This document shows positions 8,035-16,821 of a stretch of DNA of 64,000 nucleotides, piece by piece. Numbering within the stretch: position 1 is the stretch's first letter; each line of letters opens with the position of its first letter. The notes below the pieces were generated by a model. The model saw only the letters and a list, made by a program, of their open reading frames with translations. It searched no databases and had not been told where the DNA came from. Source of the DNA: Propioniciclava tarda (GTDB taxonomy: Bacteria > Actinomycetota > Actinomycetes > Propionibacteriales > Propionibacteriaceae); the NCBI RefSeq assembly GCF_900182665.1, contig NZ_FXTL01000014.1:1-64000 (forward strand). The letters are read 5' to 3'. The translations under genes were made by a program, and so were the position numbers.

Positions 8035-9276
8035 TCAGAGGTCGATGCAGCCGCCGACGTCGCCGCAACCGCCCACATCACACCCGTCGCCGAGGCCGTC
8101 CAGGAAGTCCAGCGAGCCCATGAAGTCGCCCAGTTGGGTGGCCACCTCCCCCAGGCCCTCGACGGCTCCGCCGCCCAGTTCGACCAGGCCGTCCGCGGCG
8201 CCGAACAGGTCGAGATCGCCGTCCAGGCTGTCCCAGAAGAGGAGGTCCGAGAAGTCGACACCGGGGCCGTCGAACCACAGCAGGTCGGGTGTGAGGTCGC
8301 CCGTCCAGCCGGACGCCTGCGCGTTGCGGGCGACGTCACCGAAGACCTTCGCCCAGTGCTGCGCGACCCCGAAGACCATGGCGTACGGCAGGTAGCGGCT
8401 GAACAGGCCGGCCGCCTCCTCGAACTTGAACTGCTCGGCCTCGGCCGTGGCCAGGTACTTCTTGAACCCCAGTGCCTGGATGCGAACGGCAGAGCCCTCG
8501 GCCGTGCGAGGCGTCCGGCCGCGCAGGGCGCGGGACAGAACGATGAACGCGCCCACGACGAGCGCCGCCGCGATGAAGACCGGCCAAGTCTGCTTGACGG
8601 CGATGAAGAGCCCCGCCAGGACGACCCCGAGGCCGATCAGCAGACATCCCGCACCGCCCTTGGCTTGGGGGTGCTTGCGATACCAGCCATGCTCCACGAC
8701 CTCGCGGTAGAGGCCGACCTGCGCTTCGCGCAAGGCCTGCAGGGCGGGCTGGTCGAGGTTGCCCATCCGCATGCGATCGTTGCCGTGGAACAGGCCCTTC
8801 AACAGGTCGTGCTCAAGGGGACTCAGGTGGTCCGCGGGGGGCTCGTCCGCACGCTTGAGGAGCCAGTCCGTTTTACGTTCCTCGTCCACCGGACGCCTCG
8901 CGTAGTCCTTCATCGCCTTGCTGGGCTCCCCGTACCCGGGGACGGCCTCGATGCTCAGATGTCCGCGGCGGGCGAGGTCGATCAGGGTCGCCGTCAGGTC
9001 GCGCGAGTCGACCGAACCGTCGACCACCGTGCCAACGAGACCTGGCGTGAGACCGCGAGGAGGTGAGAACGAGACCGGGATCTCCCCGTCGTACTCCTGG
9101 CTCACACCCTGGACGCGGTGCCGGGGAGCCGTGGAGGCGTCCCGAGGGATCGTGCCCGGGATGGCGTTGGTGAAGACCTCATCGCGGTGGAACGCCTTGG
9201 CCACGACGGCCACCACCCCGACCGCGATCCACGCCAGCACGGCAAGGGTCAGGAGTCCGAGTTCGACGGGTGCCAT
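8035..9276 (-). CDS. DUF2207-like membrane protein without the usual extracellular domain
   Basis: 413 residues. One N-terminal span (VELGLLTLAVLAWIAVGVVAVVA, ~4-26) is followed by a cytosolic region with LTATLIDLARRGHLSIEA (winged-helix-like), then two spans (~220-262) and the segment AVRIQALGFKKYLATAEAEQFKFEEAAGLFSRYLPYAMVFG typical of the DUF2207 C-terminal half. Family members normally begin with a signal peptide and an extracellular domain, absent here. The last ~100 residues are Asp/Gly/Leu-rich and end GCDVGGCGDVGGCIDL. The start at 9276 is the first Met before the hydrophobic segment. Function unknown. Confidence 0.72.
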   Translation of the reverse strand: MAPVELGLLTLAVLAWIAVGVVAVVAKAFHRDEVFTNAIPGTIPRDASTAPRHRVQGVSQEYDGEIPVSFSPPRGLTPGLVGTVVDGSVDSRDLTATLIDLARRGHLSIEAVPGYGEPSKAMKDYARRPVDEERKTDWLLKRADEPPADHLSPLEHDLLKGLFHGNDRMRMGNLDQPALQALREAQVGLYREVVEHGWYRKHPQAKGGAGCLLIGLGVVLAGLFIAVKQTWPVFIAAALVVGAFIVLSRALRGRTPRTAEGSAVRIQALGFKKYLATAEAEQFKFEEAAGLFSRYLPYAMVFGVAQHWAKVFGDVARNAQASGWTGDLTPDLLWFDGPGVDFSDLLFWDSLDGDLDLFGAADGLVELGGGAVEGLGEVATQLGDFMGSLDFLDGLGDGCDVGGCGDVGGCIDL

Positions 9277-9359
9277 GGGTCCATTCTGCAGCCCCGCGCC
9301 AAGGCCGCGCGGGAGGCGTCCAGGAGGGCTTTGAAGGTGACCCATGGGGCATTAACGGA

Positions 9360-9385
9360 ACAAGCCCGGACGCATCCGGGCTTGT
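9360..9385 (-). terminator. terminator after tRNA-Tyr
   Basis: 11-bp inverted repeat ACAAGCCCGGA / TCCGGGCTTGT with a 4-base loop, followed on the minus strand by TTCCGTTAAT. It lies immediately 3' of tRNA-Tyr. Confidence 0.72.
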
Positions 9386-9387
9386 GG

Positions 9388-9469
9388 TGGCAGGTGTAGG
9401 GTTCGAACCTACGTAGGCTTTGCCGACGGTTTTACAGACCGCTCCCTTTGGCCGCTCGGGCAACCTGCC
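9388..9469 (-). tRNA. tRNA-Tyr(GTA)
   Basis: 82-nt class II tRNA: acceptor GGCAGGT/ACCTGCC, anticodon loop CTGTAAA (GTA), long variable arm TCGGCAAAGCCTACG and T arm TAGGTTCGAACCCTA. A CCA is encoded at 9387-9385. Confidence 0.95.
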
Positions 9470-9558
9470 AGTGCTGACTACCGCCAGCGGAGGAATACAC
9501 TACCAACTCCCAACCCCAGCGCCCAATCGGATGAATCATCCGGCGATACAGGAGTGAC

Positions 9559-10050
9559 ATGGCAGGCGACAGCAGCTTCGACGTCGTGAGCAAGGTCGAT
9601 CAGATGGAGGTCGACAACGCCCTCAATATGGCGGCCAAGGAGGTCGGGCAGCGCTACGACTTCAAGGGCACCGGCGCCTCCATCAAGAAGTCGGGCGAGG
9701 CGATCGAGCTGGAGGCGTCCGGCGAGGAGCGGGTCAAAGCCGTCCTCGACGTGTTCCAGACGATGCTGGTCCGCCGCAAGATCGACCTGAAGTCGCTGGA
9801 CGCCGGCGAGCCCCGGCTCTCGGGCAAGGTGTGGAAGATCACCGCGTCCATGCAGCAGGGCATCTCGCAGGAGAACGCGAAGAAGATTGCCAAGCTGCTG
9901 CGCGACGAGGGCCCCAAGGCCGTCAAGACGCAGATTCAGGGCGACGAGCTGCGCGTGTCGTCCAAGTCGCGCGACGACCTGCAAAAGTGCCAGGCGCTGA
10001 TCAAGGGCGCCGACTACGACTTCGCGGTCCAGTTCACGAACTACCGGTAG
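9559..10050 (+). CDS. YajQ-family (DUF520) nucleotide-binding protein
   Basis: 163 residues, normal length. It starts [23 protein letters not shown], the conserved YajQ N-terminus, with an AGGAG ribosome-binding site 5 bases before the [19 protein letters not shown] and [18 protein letters not shown] are family blocks. YajQ proteins bind nucleotides or RNA, and some bind cyclic-di-GMP; the role here is not known. A small hairpin (10051-10068) follows the stop, with xthA 38 bp downstream. Confidence 0.93.
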   Translation: MAGDSSFDVVSKVDQMEVDNALNMAAKEVGQRYDFKGTGASIKKSGEAIELEASGEERVKAVLDVFQTMLVRRKIDLKSLDAGEPRLSGKVWKITASMQQGISQENAKKIAKLLRDEGPKAVKTQIQGDELRVSSKSRDDLQKCQALIKGADYDFAVQFTNYR

Positions 10051-10068
10051 CCGCCGGCCGACCGGCGG
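10051..10068 (+). terminator. possible weak hairpin after the yajQ-family gene
   Basis: 7-bp stem CCGCCGG/CCGGCGG with loop CCGA directly after the stop codon and 20 bases before the xthA start. It could be a terminator or just local GC structure. Confidence 0.3.
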
Positions 10069-10088
10069 CGGCCGGCTAGGGTGCTGCG

Positions 10089-10913
10089 GTGCTGCGCATC
10101 GCCACCCACAACGTCAACGGCATCCGGTCTGCCGTCCGGCGCGGGTTCGGCGACTGGCTGGCCGCACGCGACTGCGACGTCGTCGCCCTGCAAGAGGTGC
10201 GCTGCCCGGCGGAGTTGATCCCGGCCGAGGCGGTGGCCGGGTACCACCTGAGCTACCACGCTGGCGTGCTGGCGGGCCGCAACGGGGTCGCGTTGTTGAC
10301 GCGGACGCCGCCGAGCGCCGTCAGGATCGGCTTCGGCCACCGCCCCACCGACGAGCACGGGCGCTACCTCGAGATCGACCTGGACGCCCCGGGTCACGTC
10401 CCGCTGACGCTGGGCTCGCTGTACCTGCCCAAGGGCGCCACGCACGACGGCCCGGACGCCGATCCGGCCAAGTACGCCCGGAAGGTCGCCTTCATGAGGT
10501 CCTTTCGCGCCTACCTGACGCGGGCCAGGCGTGAGGCCGGACGCCGCGGGCGGGAGTTCGCCGTCATGGGCGATTTCAACATCGCCCACGCCGAACTCGA
10601 CCTGAAGAACTGGCGGACGTCGAAGCGCATGGAGGGCTTCCTTTCCCACGAGCGCGAGTGGTTCGGCTCGCTGCTCGGGCCGCGGACGCTGATCGATGTG
10701 GTGCGGCACGTGGTCCCGGGGGAACAGGGCCCGTACTCGTGGTGGAGCTGGCTCGACGGGCGCTTCGACGCCGACGTCGGCTGGCGCATCGACTACCAGC
10801 TCGCGACACCCGGGCTGGCCCGGTCGGCGGTGGCCGCCGGAACCGATCGGGAGTCGCACTCGTCGCTGCGGCTCTCCGATCACGCGCCGGTGGTCGTGGA
10901 CTACGACTGCTGA
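10089..10913 (+). CDS. xthA: exodeoxyribonuclease III (AP endonuclease)
   Basis: 274 residues starting at GTG. It belongs to the exonuclease/endonuclease/phosphatase fold of base-excision repair. Catalytic elements are visible: THNVNGIRSA (metal-binding Asn, ~8), ALQEVRC (Glu), the DFNIAHAELDL segment (Asp/Asn), SWWSWLDGRFDADVGWRIDYQL and the final SDHAPVVVDY (Asp-His). Length and motif order are those of XthA. A 15-bp inverted repeat follows the gene. Confidence 0.94.
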   Translation: MLRIATHNVNGIRSAVRRGFGDWLAARDCDVVALQEVRCPAELIPAEAVAGYHLSYHAGVLAGRNGVALLTRTPPSAVRIGFGHRPTDEHGRYLEIDLDAPGHVPLTLGSLYLPKGATHDGPDADPAKYARKVAFMRSFRAYLTRARREAGRRGREFAVMGDFNIAHAELDLKNWRTSKRMEGFLSHEREWFGSLLGPRTLIDVVRHVVPGEQGPYSWWSWLDGRFDADVGWRIDYQLATPGLARSAVAAGTDRESHSSLRLSDHAPVVVDYDC

Positions 10914-10930
10914 GCGTCCGATGTTCCAAC

Positions 10931-10990
10931 TCCCATGCTCGACGCGCGACACGCCTTGCGGGAGGCAGTTGGCAGGCGTCGAGCATGGGA
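10931..10990. repeat. inverted repeat after xthA
   Basis: Perfect 15-bp arms TCCCATGCTCGACGC (10931-10945) and GCGTCGAGCATGGGA (10976-10990) around a 30-base loop; CCAAC/GTTGG (10926-10930, 10968-10972) may add structure. It could terminate xthA or the MFS gene on the other strand. Confidence 0.6.
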
Positions 10991-11061
10991 TGTCGTCCGC
11001 CCCAGGGCGGTCGCGGCGGAGTCCTCGTTGGGACGGCTCAGCCGACGACAGGCGGCTTGGA

Positions 11062-11373
11062 TTAGACCACCGCGCGGGCCGCGCGGCGGCGTCCGAACGC
11101 CAGCAGGGCCGCGGCGATGCCGACCGCGACGGCGCCGCCCATCCCGGCCACCCAGAAGCCCTGCTGCCAGCCGCCGTGGTCGATGGCGAAGCCGACGAAC
11201 GGCGGCGCGACCGCGTTGCCGAGGGTGGAGAACGTGCCCTGCCAGCCCATGGCGTCGCCGCGGCGGGCCTCCGGAACAGCGTGGCTGATGGCCTCGGCCG
11301 CGGCCGCGATCGCCGGCGCGCAGCAGAGCCCCATGACCGCCAGCAGCAGCGACAGCACCCAGGGGTCGCAGCG
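11062..11373 (-). pseudogene. MFS transporter, C-terminal fragment (gene split by the island)
   Basis: About 101 residues (DPWVLSLLLAVMGLCCAPAI to the end) make the last three to four spans of a major facilitator protein, including NAVAPPFVGFAIDHGGWQQGFW. The frame is fused at its 5' end to a DNA methylase/helicase fragment. The matching N-terminal part is at 17283-18074 on the same strand. Together they give about 365 of ~390-400 expected residues, so a short segment near span 8 is missing. Non-functional as it stands. Confidence 0.82.
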
Positions 11374-12257
11374 TTCCTGCAGCAACCTGCCCTTCTCGAT
11401 TGCGGCCGCGGACGCCACCGGGTTGTAGATGCGCTTCTTGTCCGGGTCGGTGTCGAAGATGGCGATGGGTCGCTGCCTGGCCAGGTGCTCGAAGATCGAG
11501 CCGGCGTCCAGGCGGGGGGTGCCCCACTCTTCGGTGGCTTTGACACCCCAGGAGCCGTTCTCGACCGCCCGCCCCACGCCAGGAACGTGGTCGACGCGAA
11601 CGCGCGGCAGATCGAGCGTGTCTCGCAGGAACTGTTGGTGATCTTCTGCCGAGATCCACACCGCGCCGATCCGTGGACTCAGGTCCCCGGCCTGCAGGTC
11701 GGCGGGCATCACCGTTTGCAGGGCGTCGATGTTGCGTTGCCAGTGTCCGGGTGTCTCCAGATCGGCGACGCGCGCTTGGTGCAGCTTCTTGCGGACGTTG
11801 CCCGACAGGTACTCGCGGGTCTGCCAGGAGTCTGTACCTGGCAGCTGGTAGATCGCATCGCCGAGCTCGGCGACGACCGTGTCGACGTCGGTGCCGGTCA
11901 GGTGACTGATGGCGTCCAGGTCGACGGCGCCCATGGTGTCGAGGACGACGGACAGCCCATCAAAAGCGTTGTCGACGCCACGGACGGGCTGGCGAGTGAC
12001 GACGACCCGCTGTCGCAGCAAGGCGGCGGGCTCAGCAGTGCCTGCGGCCTCGTCGAAGACCTCCAGGCCCCACAGCAGGGCCGCTGATGGGTCGGATCGC
12101 AGAGCACGAACGGCTGCGGGGGTGATCCGGGCTTGGATCGTCTCGCCGGTGTCGGGGTCGGTGCGTCCGGTCGGGCGCAGCGTGACGCGGTTGATGGGCC
12201 CGTACTTGCCGACGTAGTCGCGCCAGCGATCCGCGAGCTGGCTTCGCATCTGGTCTA
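11372..12257 (-). pseudogene. giant DNA methylase/helicase, middle fragment, truncated
   Basis: About 295 residues (LDQMRSQLADRWRDYVGKYGP to LLQER). They continue in frame from the right-hand fragment once the IS630 element and one TA are removed: DDSPQ-L-DQMRSQ. Segments such as GWQRNIDAL-like and AVWISAEDHQQFLRD resemble the giant N6-adenine methylase/SNF2-helicase proteins of actinobacterial plasmids, ICEs and phages (DarB-like). The helicase portion that normally follows is lost at the junction with the MFS fragment near 11372. Not functional. Confidence 0.65.
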
Positions 12258-13328
12258 GTGCGGCGTTTCTGAGGTTGTTGAGCGTTTGGCTTTCTTGAGG
12301 ATTTGGTCGGCGGTCTTGGTCCAGACGAAGGGGTGGCAGCGGTCGTTCCAGCCGGTGATGAAGGCGCGGATCTTGGCGTTGAGGTCCTTGACCGAGCCGA
12401 AGGTGCCGCGGTGGATGGCCTGACGTTCGATGATGCCGAACCAGACCTCGACCAGGTTCATCCAGGAAGCGTGTGTCGGGGTGAAGTGACACTTCACGCG
12501 CGGGTGCGCCTCCAGCCAGGCCTTCACGTTCGGGTGCTTGTGGGCGGCGTAGTTGTCCATCACCAGGTGTAGGTCCTGGTCGGGGTAGGCGCGGGCCACT
12601 TGTTTGAGGAACGCCAGGAACTCGGTGTTGCGGTGCCGCGGCTTACAGGCGCCGGTCACCCTGCCGGTGGCGATCTCCAAGGCGGCGAACAACGTTGAGG
12701 TGCCGTGCCGGACGTAGTCGTGGGTCCGCTTCTCGCACGAGCCCTCCCGTATCGGCAACAACGGCGCTGTCCGGTCCAGGGCCTGGATCTGGGACTTCTC
12801 GTCCACGCACAGCACGATGGCGTTCTCCGGCGGGTTCAAGTACAACCCGACAACGTCGTTCACCTTGCCGACCAGCTCGGGGTCGGTCGAGAACCGGAAC
12901 GTCTCGGCCCGCCATGGCTGTACCCCGTACTCCCGCCATGCCACCGCGACCGTCTTGTTCCCGATCCCCAGATGCTTGCCCAGCAGCCGGCTCGACCAGT
13001 GCGTCACCCCATACTTCTTCGGCGGCGGCTTCAACGTGGTCGACACGATCTTGCGGTGATCGATCCTGCGCGGCCGACCCGAACGGGCCTGATCCTCCAA
13101 GCCCCTCAGCCCGGACTGCGCATAGCGACGGCGCCACGCCAGCACCGTGTTCCGGGCCACCCCGACCCGTTCCGCGATCGATTCGTTTGCCAGCCCCTCG
13201 GCAGCCAGAAGCACGATCCGCGACCGCAGCACCAACCCGGCCCGCTCCGCCGTCGACCGAACGATCCGGGACAACCGCTCCAGATCACCCTCACGCAGCA
13301 CCAGGGCAGGGGCAGGACGATTCGCCAT
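12255..13328 (-). CDS. IS630-family transposase
   Basis: 357 residues, full length. N-terminal helix-turn-helix (AAEGLANESIAERVGVARNTVLAWRRRY, ~42-69), then a DDE domain: CVDEKSQIQALDR (first Asp, ~173), LHLVMDNYAAHKHPNVKAWL (second Asp, ~247) and THASWMNLVEVWFGIIERQAI (Glu, ~289). All three catalytic acids are present, so it may be active. The stop codon TAG is completed by the TA target base pair outside the element. Confidence 0.93.
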   Translation of the reverse strand: MANRPAPALVLREGDLERLSRIVRSTAERAGLVLRSRIVLLAAEGLANESIAERVGVARNTVLAWRRRYAQSGLRGLEDQARSGRPRRIDHRKIVSTTLKPPPKKYGVTHWSSRLLGKHLGIGNKTVAVAWREYGVQPWRAETFRFSTDPELVGKVNDVVGLYLNPPENAIVLCVDEKSQIQALDRTAPLLPIREGSCEKRTHDYVRHGTSTLFAALEIATGRVTGACKPRHRNTEFLAFLKQVARAYPDQDLHLVMDNYAAHKHPNVKAWLEAHPRVKCHFTPTHASWMNLVEVWFGIIERQAIHRGTFGSVKDLNAKIRAFITGWNDRCHPFVWTKTADQILKKAKRSTTSETPH

Positions 13329-13378
13329 GCCCCATCATCCCAACCACCAAACCATCAAACACTAACGACACGCCGCAC
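12258..13378 (-). mobile_element. IS630-family insertion sequence, complete
   Basis: 1121 bp with imperfect terminal inverted repeats: GTGCGGCGTTTC at the left and, reversed, GTGCGGCGTGTC at the right. It is flanked on both sides by TA (12256-12257 and 13379-13380), the target duplication expected for the IS630/Tc1 group. Removing the element and one TA restores the interrupted methylase/helicase frame exactly, showing a clean insertion. It holds one transposase gene. Confidence 0.9.
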
Positions 13379-15076
13379 TAGCTGGGGCGAGTCGTCAAGG
13401 TCCGCCGCCTCGGCAGCGATGAGCGCTCGGGCCTCGTCACGCATCGTGATGAGTGCCGCCACCTCAGCTGCTTGGGTCTTCGGGATGGCCAACGGCGCAA
13501 CCGCACCCTCAGTGACCACCGTGAAGGTGCCGTCAGCAGCGCGGTCGACCTGGCCCTCGATCGCGTGCGGGGACGCCGCCACCCAGCCTGCGGCTTGCTT
13601 GACTTGCTCGGCGGTGCGTTCGGTCATCACCAAGCCGCGTTCCCGCGCCGCAGCGATGGCACCTGTCAGGGCCTGTGCCGCATCCTGTGCGGCCAATCCT
13701 GGGTTGCCGTCCACCACGGCCGTGGAGGCCCACAGCGAGCTTCTGCGTGCCCAGCACGCGGTCAGGATGATCGAGCCAGTAGGAGTTGATCCGGGTGCTT
13801 TCCAGCCCGTTGGGGCCCTCCAGGTCGACCATGGTCGTGTTCTCCCATGACGTCGACAGCGGCGTCGCCCCAGGTTCACGCCGGCGAAAAATCAGCAGAT
13901 CGGTCACCGCCTCGGTGCCAGCGGCCCGCTTGTGTGCCCCGGACGGCAACCGGATGGCGGCCACCAGGTCCGCGCGAGCGTTGAACTCGCGTCGCGCCGT
14001 AGGGTTGCCGGCGTCCATGGTGTGCCGCGACGTCAGCACCGCCACCAGGCCGCCCGAGCGGGTCAGTTCCAGCGACTTGACGATGAAGTGGTTGTGGAGC
14101 GCGAGACGCTGCGCGTTGTAGCGGGGTCGTGCAACACGATGTCGCCGAACGGCACGTTGCCGATCGCCAAATCGAAGTGGCCTGCGGGGTAGCGGGTGTC
14201 CGCGAACGACTCAGGTCGCACCGTTGCAGTCGGGTAGAGGGCCTGCGCGATCGCCGCCGTGGTGGGATCCAGTTCGACGCCGGTCATCTGGGCCGACGGG
14301 GGAGCGGCACCAATGAACGTCCCAGAGCCGCACCCTGGCTCGAGGACGGTCCCGCCCGTGAATCCGAGATCCTGCACCGCCTGCCACATCGCCTGAACGA
14401 TCGAGTTGTCCGTGTAGTGGGCGTTCAGCATGGTGCGCCGCGCCGCGTCGTACTCGGCCTCCGGCAGCAGCTCGCGCAACTCGGCCCGGATCGCCTCATA
14501 CTGTGGCCGGTCTTCGTCAAACACCTGGGCGACGCCGGTGGCCCCCCAGCTGCTCCACCGCGCCAACACCGCCTGCTCCGCAGGGGTAGCTGCCCGCTGC
14601 TCGGCCTGGATGCTGCGCAAGGTCCGCAGCGCCGCCAGGTTCGCGTCGATGCGCGCCTTCGGTGTCGCCGGCGCCAAATCGTCCTGGGACGAGAACGAGA
14701 ACACGTCCGGCTCGGGAGTCGTGATTCCAGCGGAATCAGCCACCGTCGCCGCTGGCTTCGCGCCGCGCCGCGTCCGCTGCTGCTGCTCGTCCTCGCGCTC
14801 ATGCTGAGCGCGTTGCTTCACCAGCGCGGGATCGCGGTAGGCCAAAGCATCCTGCAGCTCGCGCGACAGCGGGGGAGGCGTGTCGTCAGCCTCGATGTCG
14901 AACAGCGTCGCCGGCTGAGCCGTCCGCTGCGGACGCGCCTGCGGCGGGGCGGTCTCGGGGACGTCCAGGATGGGGGAGGAGGGTGACGGTACGGGTTCCA
15001 GTGGCAAGGGGTCAGGATCCACCCAGAACGCCTCGAGCGTGGGTTGTTCGTCGTAGCGTGCGCGGCGAGCCACCAC
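13379..15076 (-). pseudogene. giant DNA methylase/helicase, N-terminal methylase part, frameshifted
   Basis: Starts at GTG 15076 behind GAAGGAAGGAC. Residues ~230-340 carry N6-adenine methylase motifs: motif I LEPGCGSGTFIG and, in the NPPF position, GNVPFGDIVLHDP. Two frameshifts are apparent. Near 14123-14126 one C seems missing (expected reading LHDPRYNAQ-LALHNHFIVKSLEL). Near 13735-13740 the frame changes again before VVDGNPGLAAQDAAQAL. The continuation ends at the IS630 element. It resembles plasmid/ICE-borne methylase-helicase proteins proposed to protect incoming DNA from restriction. Decayed. Confidence 0.72.
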
Positions 15077-15143
15077 GTCCTTCCTTCATTGGAGTCATGT
15101 CTCCATGTCTGAGCGTAAACCATGGAGCAACTTTTATGAGGGC

Positions 15144-15158
15144 TGATAATGTTGCGCC
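15144..15158 (+). promoter_or_regulatory. candidate -10 of a leaderless promoter for the AbiE fusion gene
   Basis: TGATAAT (15144-15150) is a good extended -10, only 8 bases before the ATG at 15159. No ribosome-binding site precedes that ATG, so transcription would begin at or next to it and give a leaderless mRNA, common in actinobacteria. No clear -35 was found. The 82-bp gap shared with the divergent methylase pseudogene also holds GGAGTCATGTCTCC and two CCATG strings that might be operator parts. Confidence 0.4.
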
Positions 15159-16688
15159 ATGCAGGCGAGCGAAGTTCTGGACCTCATGGGGGAGGTTGCA
15201 GTCTCACAGTGGGGTTTGGTCACCACCGCTCAGGCTGTCGCGCGTGGCGTGTCAGCCGTCGACGTTGCCCGCTTGGCCGACCGCGGGCTGATCAGAAGGG
15301 TCCGTTACGGCGTGTACGCCATGTACGGCGGGGCGTCCGGGAATCATCTGGAGGACATCCAGGCGCAGTGGCTCGCCACGGCACCTGCCCGAACCGCGTT
15401 CCAGCGCCGCGAGGACCCGGACCCCGTCGTGGTGTCTGACGAGAGCGCCGCACTGGTCTACGGCATCGGAGACTTCACCACGACCGGCGTGCATCTCACG
15501 GCGTCACGTCGCCTTCGCCCCTCCGCCGCATCCTCAGTGCTGACCCACCAGCGCAAACTGCATCCCAAGGAGATCAACGACGTGGACGGGCTGCCGGTCA
15601 CCAGCGTTCGTCGCACCCTTGAGGACCTGGTTGAACGATGGGAGCCTCAGCACATTCGCGACGCGGTGTCAGATGCCATCAGCCACGGCCTCATGCAGGC
15701 CTCCGAGATCGCACGCTCCAAAACGCTGCTGAGCGTGGTGCCGGAAATGGCCCCACCCGTGACCCACATCGGGCTCAAAGACAGGCTGAAGCACGCAGGG
15801 CAGGACCCAACCCAAGCGTTGAGCGAGTTCTTCCGCCTCCAGTTCCTCGGGCTCCTCGGCGAGCGACACGACTGGGTCTTGAAGGGCGGCACGAATCTGC
15901 TCTGCCGACTCAACAACGCGCGAGGAACCCGAGACCTCGACGTCTTCCTCGATGGCCCGGACACCGCTGACGAATCCGCCAGAACACTCATTGCCCAGAC
16001 CAACGGGGCCACCATCGGCCGCTACCGATTCGACGTCGGGGACCCGGAATCGAGCGATCTGGGACACGTCGACATCGCGCGACTCACCGTCCAGGTCCGG
16101 GTTTCCGACACCGACGTCGCAGTTTGCGCCTTCACTGTCGATGTTGCCGGTGCGGTCACCCTCAACGACCAGCCGCAGCGACACCAGGTGCAATTGCCCG
16201 TCCCCATTCCCGGCTACCACGGCTCGGTCGGCATCACGCTCTACCCGATCGAGAACCAGCTCGCCGACAAGCTATGCGCTATGTACCAGGACTACGGCCA
16301 GGGAAGCCGATCCACCCGCTACCACGACCTATACGACGCCGCCCTCATCGTTGACCAACTGCCCTTCAACCCCGCCACCCTTCAAGCAGCCCTCACCACT
16401 CAGTACCAGCTCCGCAAGATGCGCCCCATCCCGACCGAGATGCCCGAGCCTGCGCCGGGATGGGCTGAAACCTATAACCGCACCGTGCCCACCCTCGCTG
16501 GCACCAAGCCGCCTTTCACTGACTACTCAGTCGCACTCGCCGCCGTCCAAGCCGCCGTCGCCCCGACCCTGACAAAGGCGGTAGGCGACGACGCCCGCCG
16601 CAAACTACGGACGCTCGCCGACCGGCAGGACGAAGCCCCGCAACGGGAAGAGCCCCAACGCGGCATCACCCGCAACATCGAGCGATAG
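15159..16688 (+). CDS. single-chain AbiEi-AbiEii fusion (type IV toxin-antitoxin)
   Basis: 509 residues in one uninterrupted frame. Residues 1-190 look like an AbiEi antitoxin: a winged-helix region (VTTAQAVARGVSAVDVARLADRGLIRRVRYGVYAMYG), then DGLPVTSVRRTLEDLVE. Residues ~198-460 look like the AbiEii nucleotidyltransferase toxin: WVLKGGTNLLCRL with G243-G244, RDLDVF with D259/D261, then NQLADKLCAMYQ (K371) and RYHDLYDAALI (D390). In known AbiE systems these are two overlapping genes; here they are joined by a short linker. AbiE systems act in phage abortive infection and plasmid or island maintenance. It is the only apparently intact cargo gene of the island. Activity is not demonstrable from sequence. 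Confidence 0.8.
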   Translation: MQASEVLDLMGEVAVSQWGLVTTAQAVARGVSAVDVARLADRGLIRRVRYGVYAMYGGASGNHLEDIQAQWLATAPARTAFQRREDPDPVVVSDESAALVYGIGDFTTTGVHLTASRRLRPSAASSVLTHQRKLHPKEINDVDGLPVTSVRRTLEDLVERWEPQHIRDAVSDAISHGLMQASEIARSKTLLSVVPEMAPPVTHIGLKDRLKHAGQDPTQALSEFFRLQFLGLLGERHDWVLKGGTNLLCRLNNARGTRDLDVFLDGPDTADESARTLIAQTNGATIGRYRFDVGDPESSDLGHVDIARLTVQVRVSDTDVAVCAFTVDVAGAVTLNDQPQRHQVQLPVPIPGYHGSVGITLYPIENQLADKLCAMYQDYGQGSRSTRYHDLYDAALIVDQLPFNPATLQAALTTQYQLRKMRPIPTEMPEPAPGWAETYNRTVPTLAGTKPPFTDYSVALAAVQAAVAPTLTKAVGDDARRKLRTLADRQDEAPQREEPQRGITRNIER

Positions 16689-16821
16689 CGCCCCATAGTT
16701 GAGTCCAGCAGAGTGGTGTACGAGCCGGTGATCGTGACCTTGTCGCTCCGGACGTAGGGGCGGTCACCGGGTGATTCTTCGAGAGATCTCTCACAACCAA
16801 CTCGAAGGAAAGTGCACACCG

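Noticed and set aside
11062-12492. 476-codon frame as a single novel helicase-transporter fusion protein
   Set aside because: It joins antisense IS630 codons, a methylase/helicase fragment and an MFS tail. It is a chance read-through of three broken pieces.
12643-13137. Second open frame inside the IS630 element
   Set aside because: Overlaps the transposase in another frame and is Gly/Arg-rich with no motif. IS630 elements have one gene.
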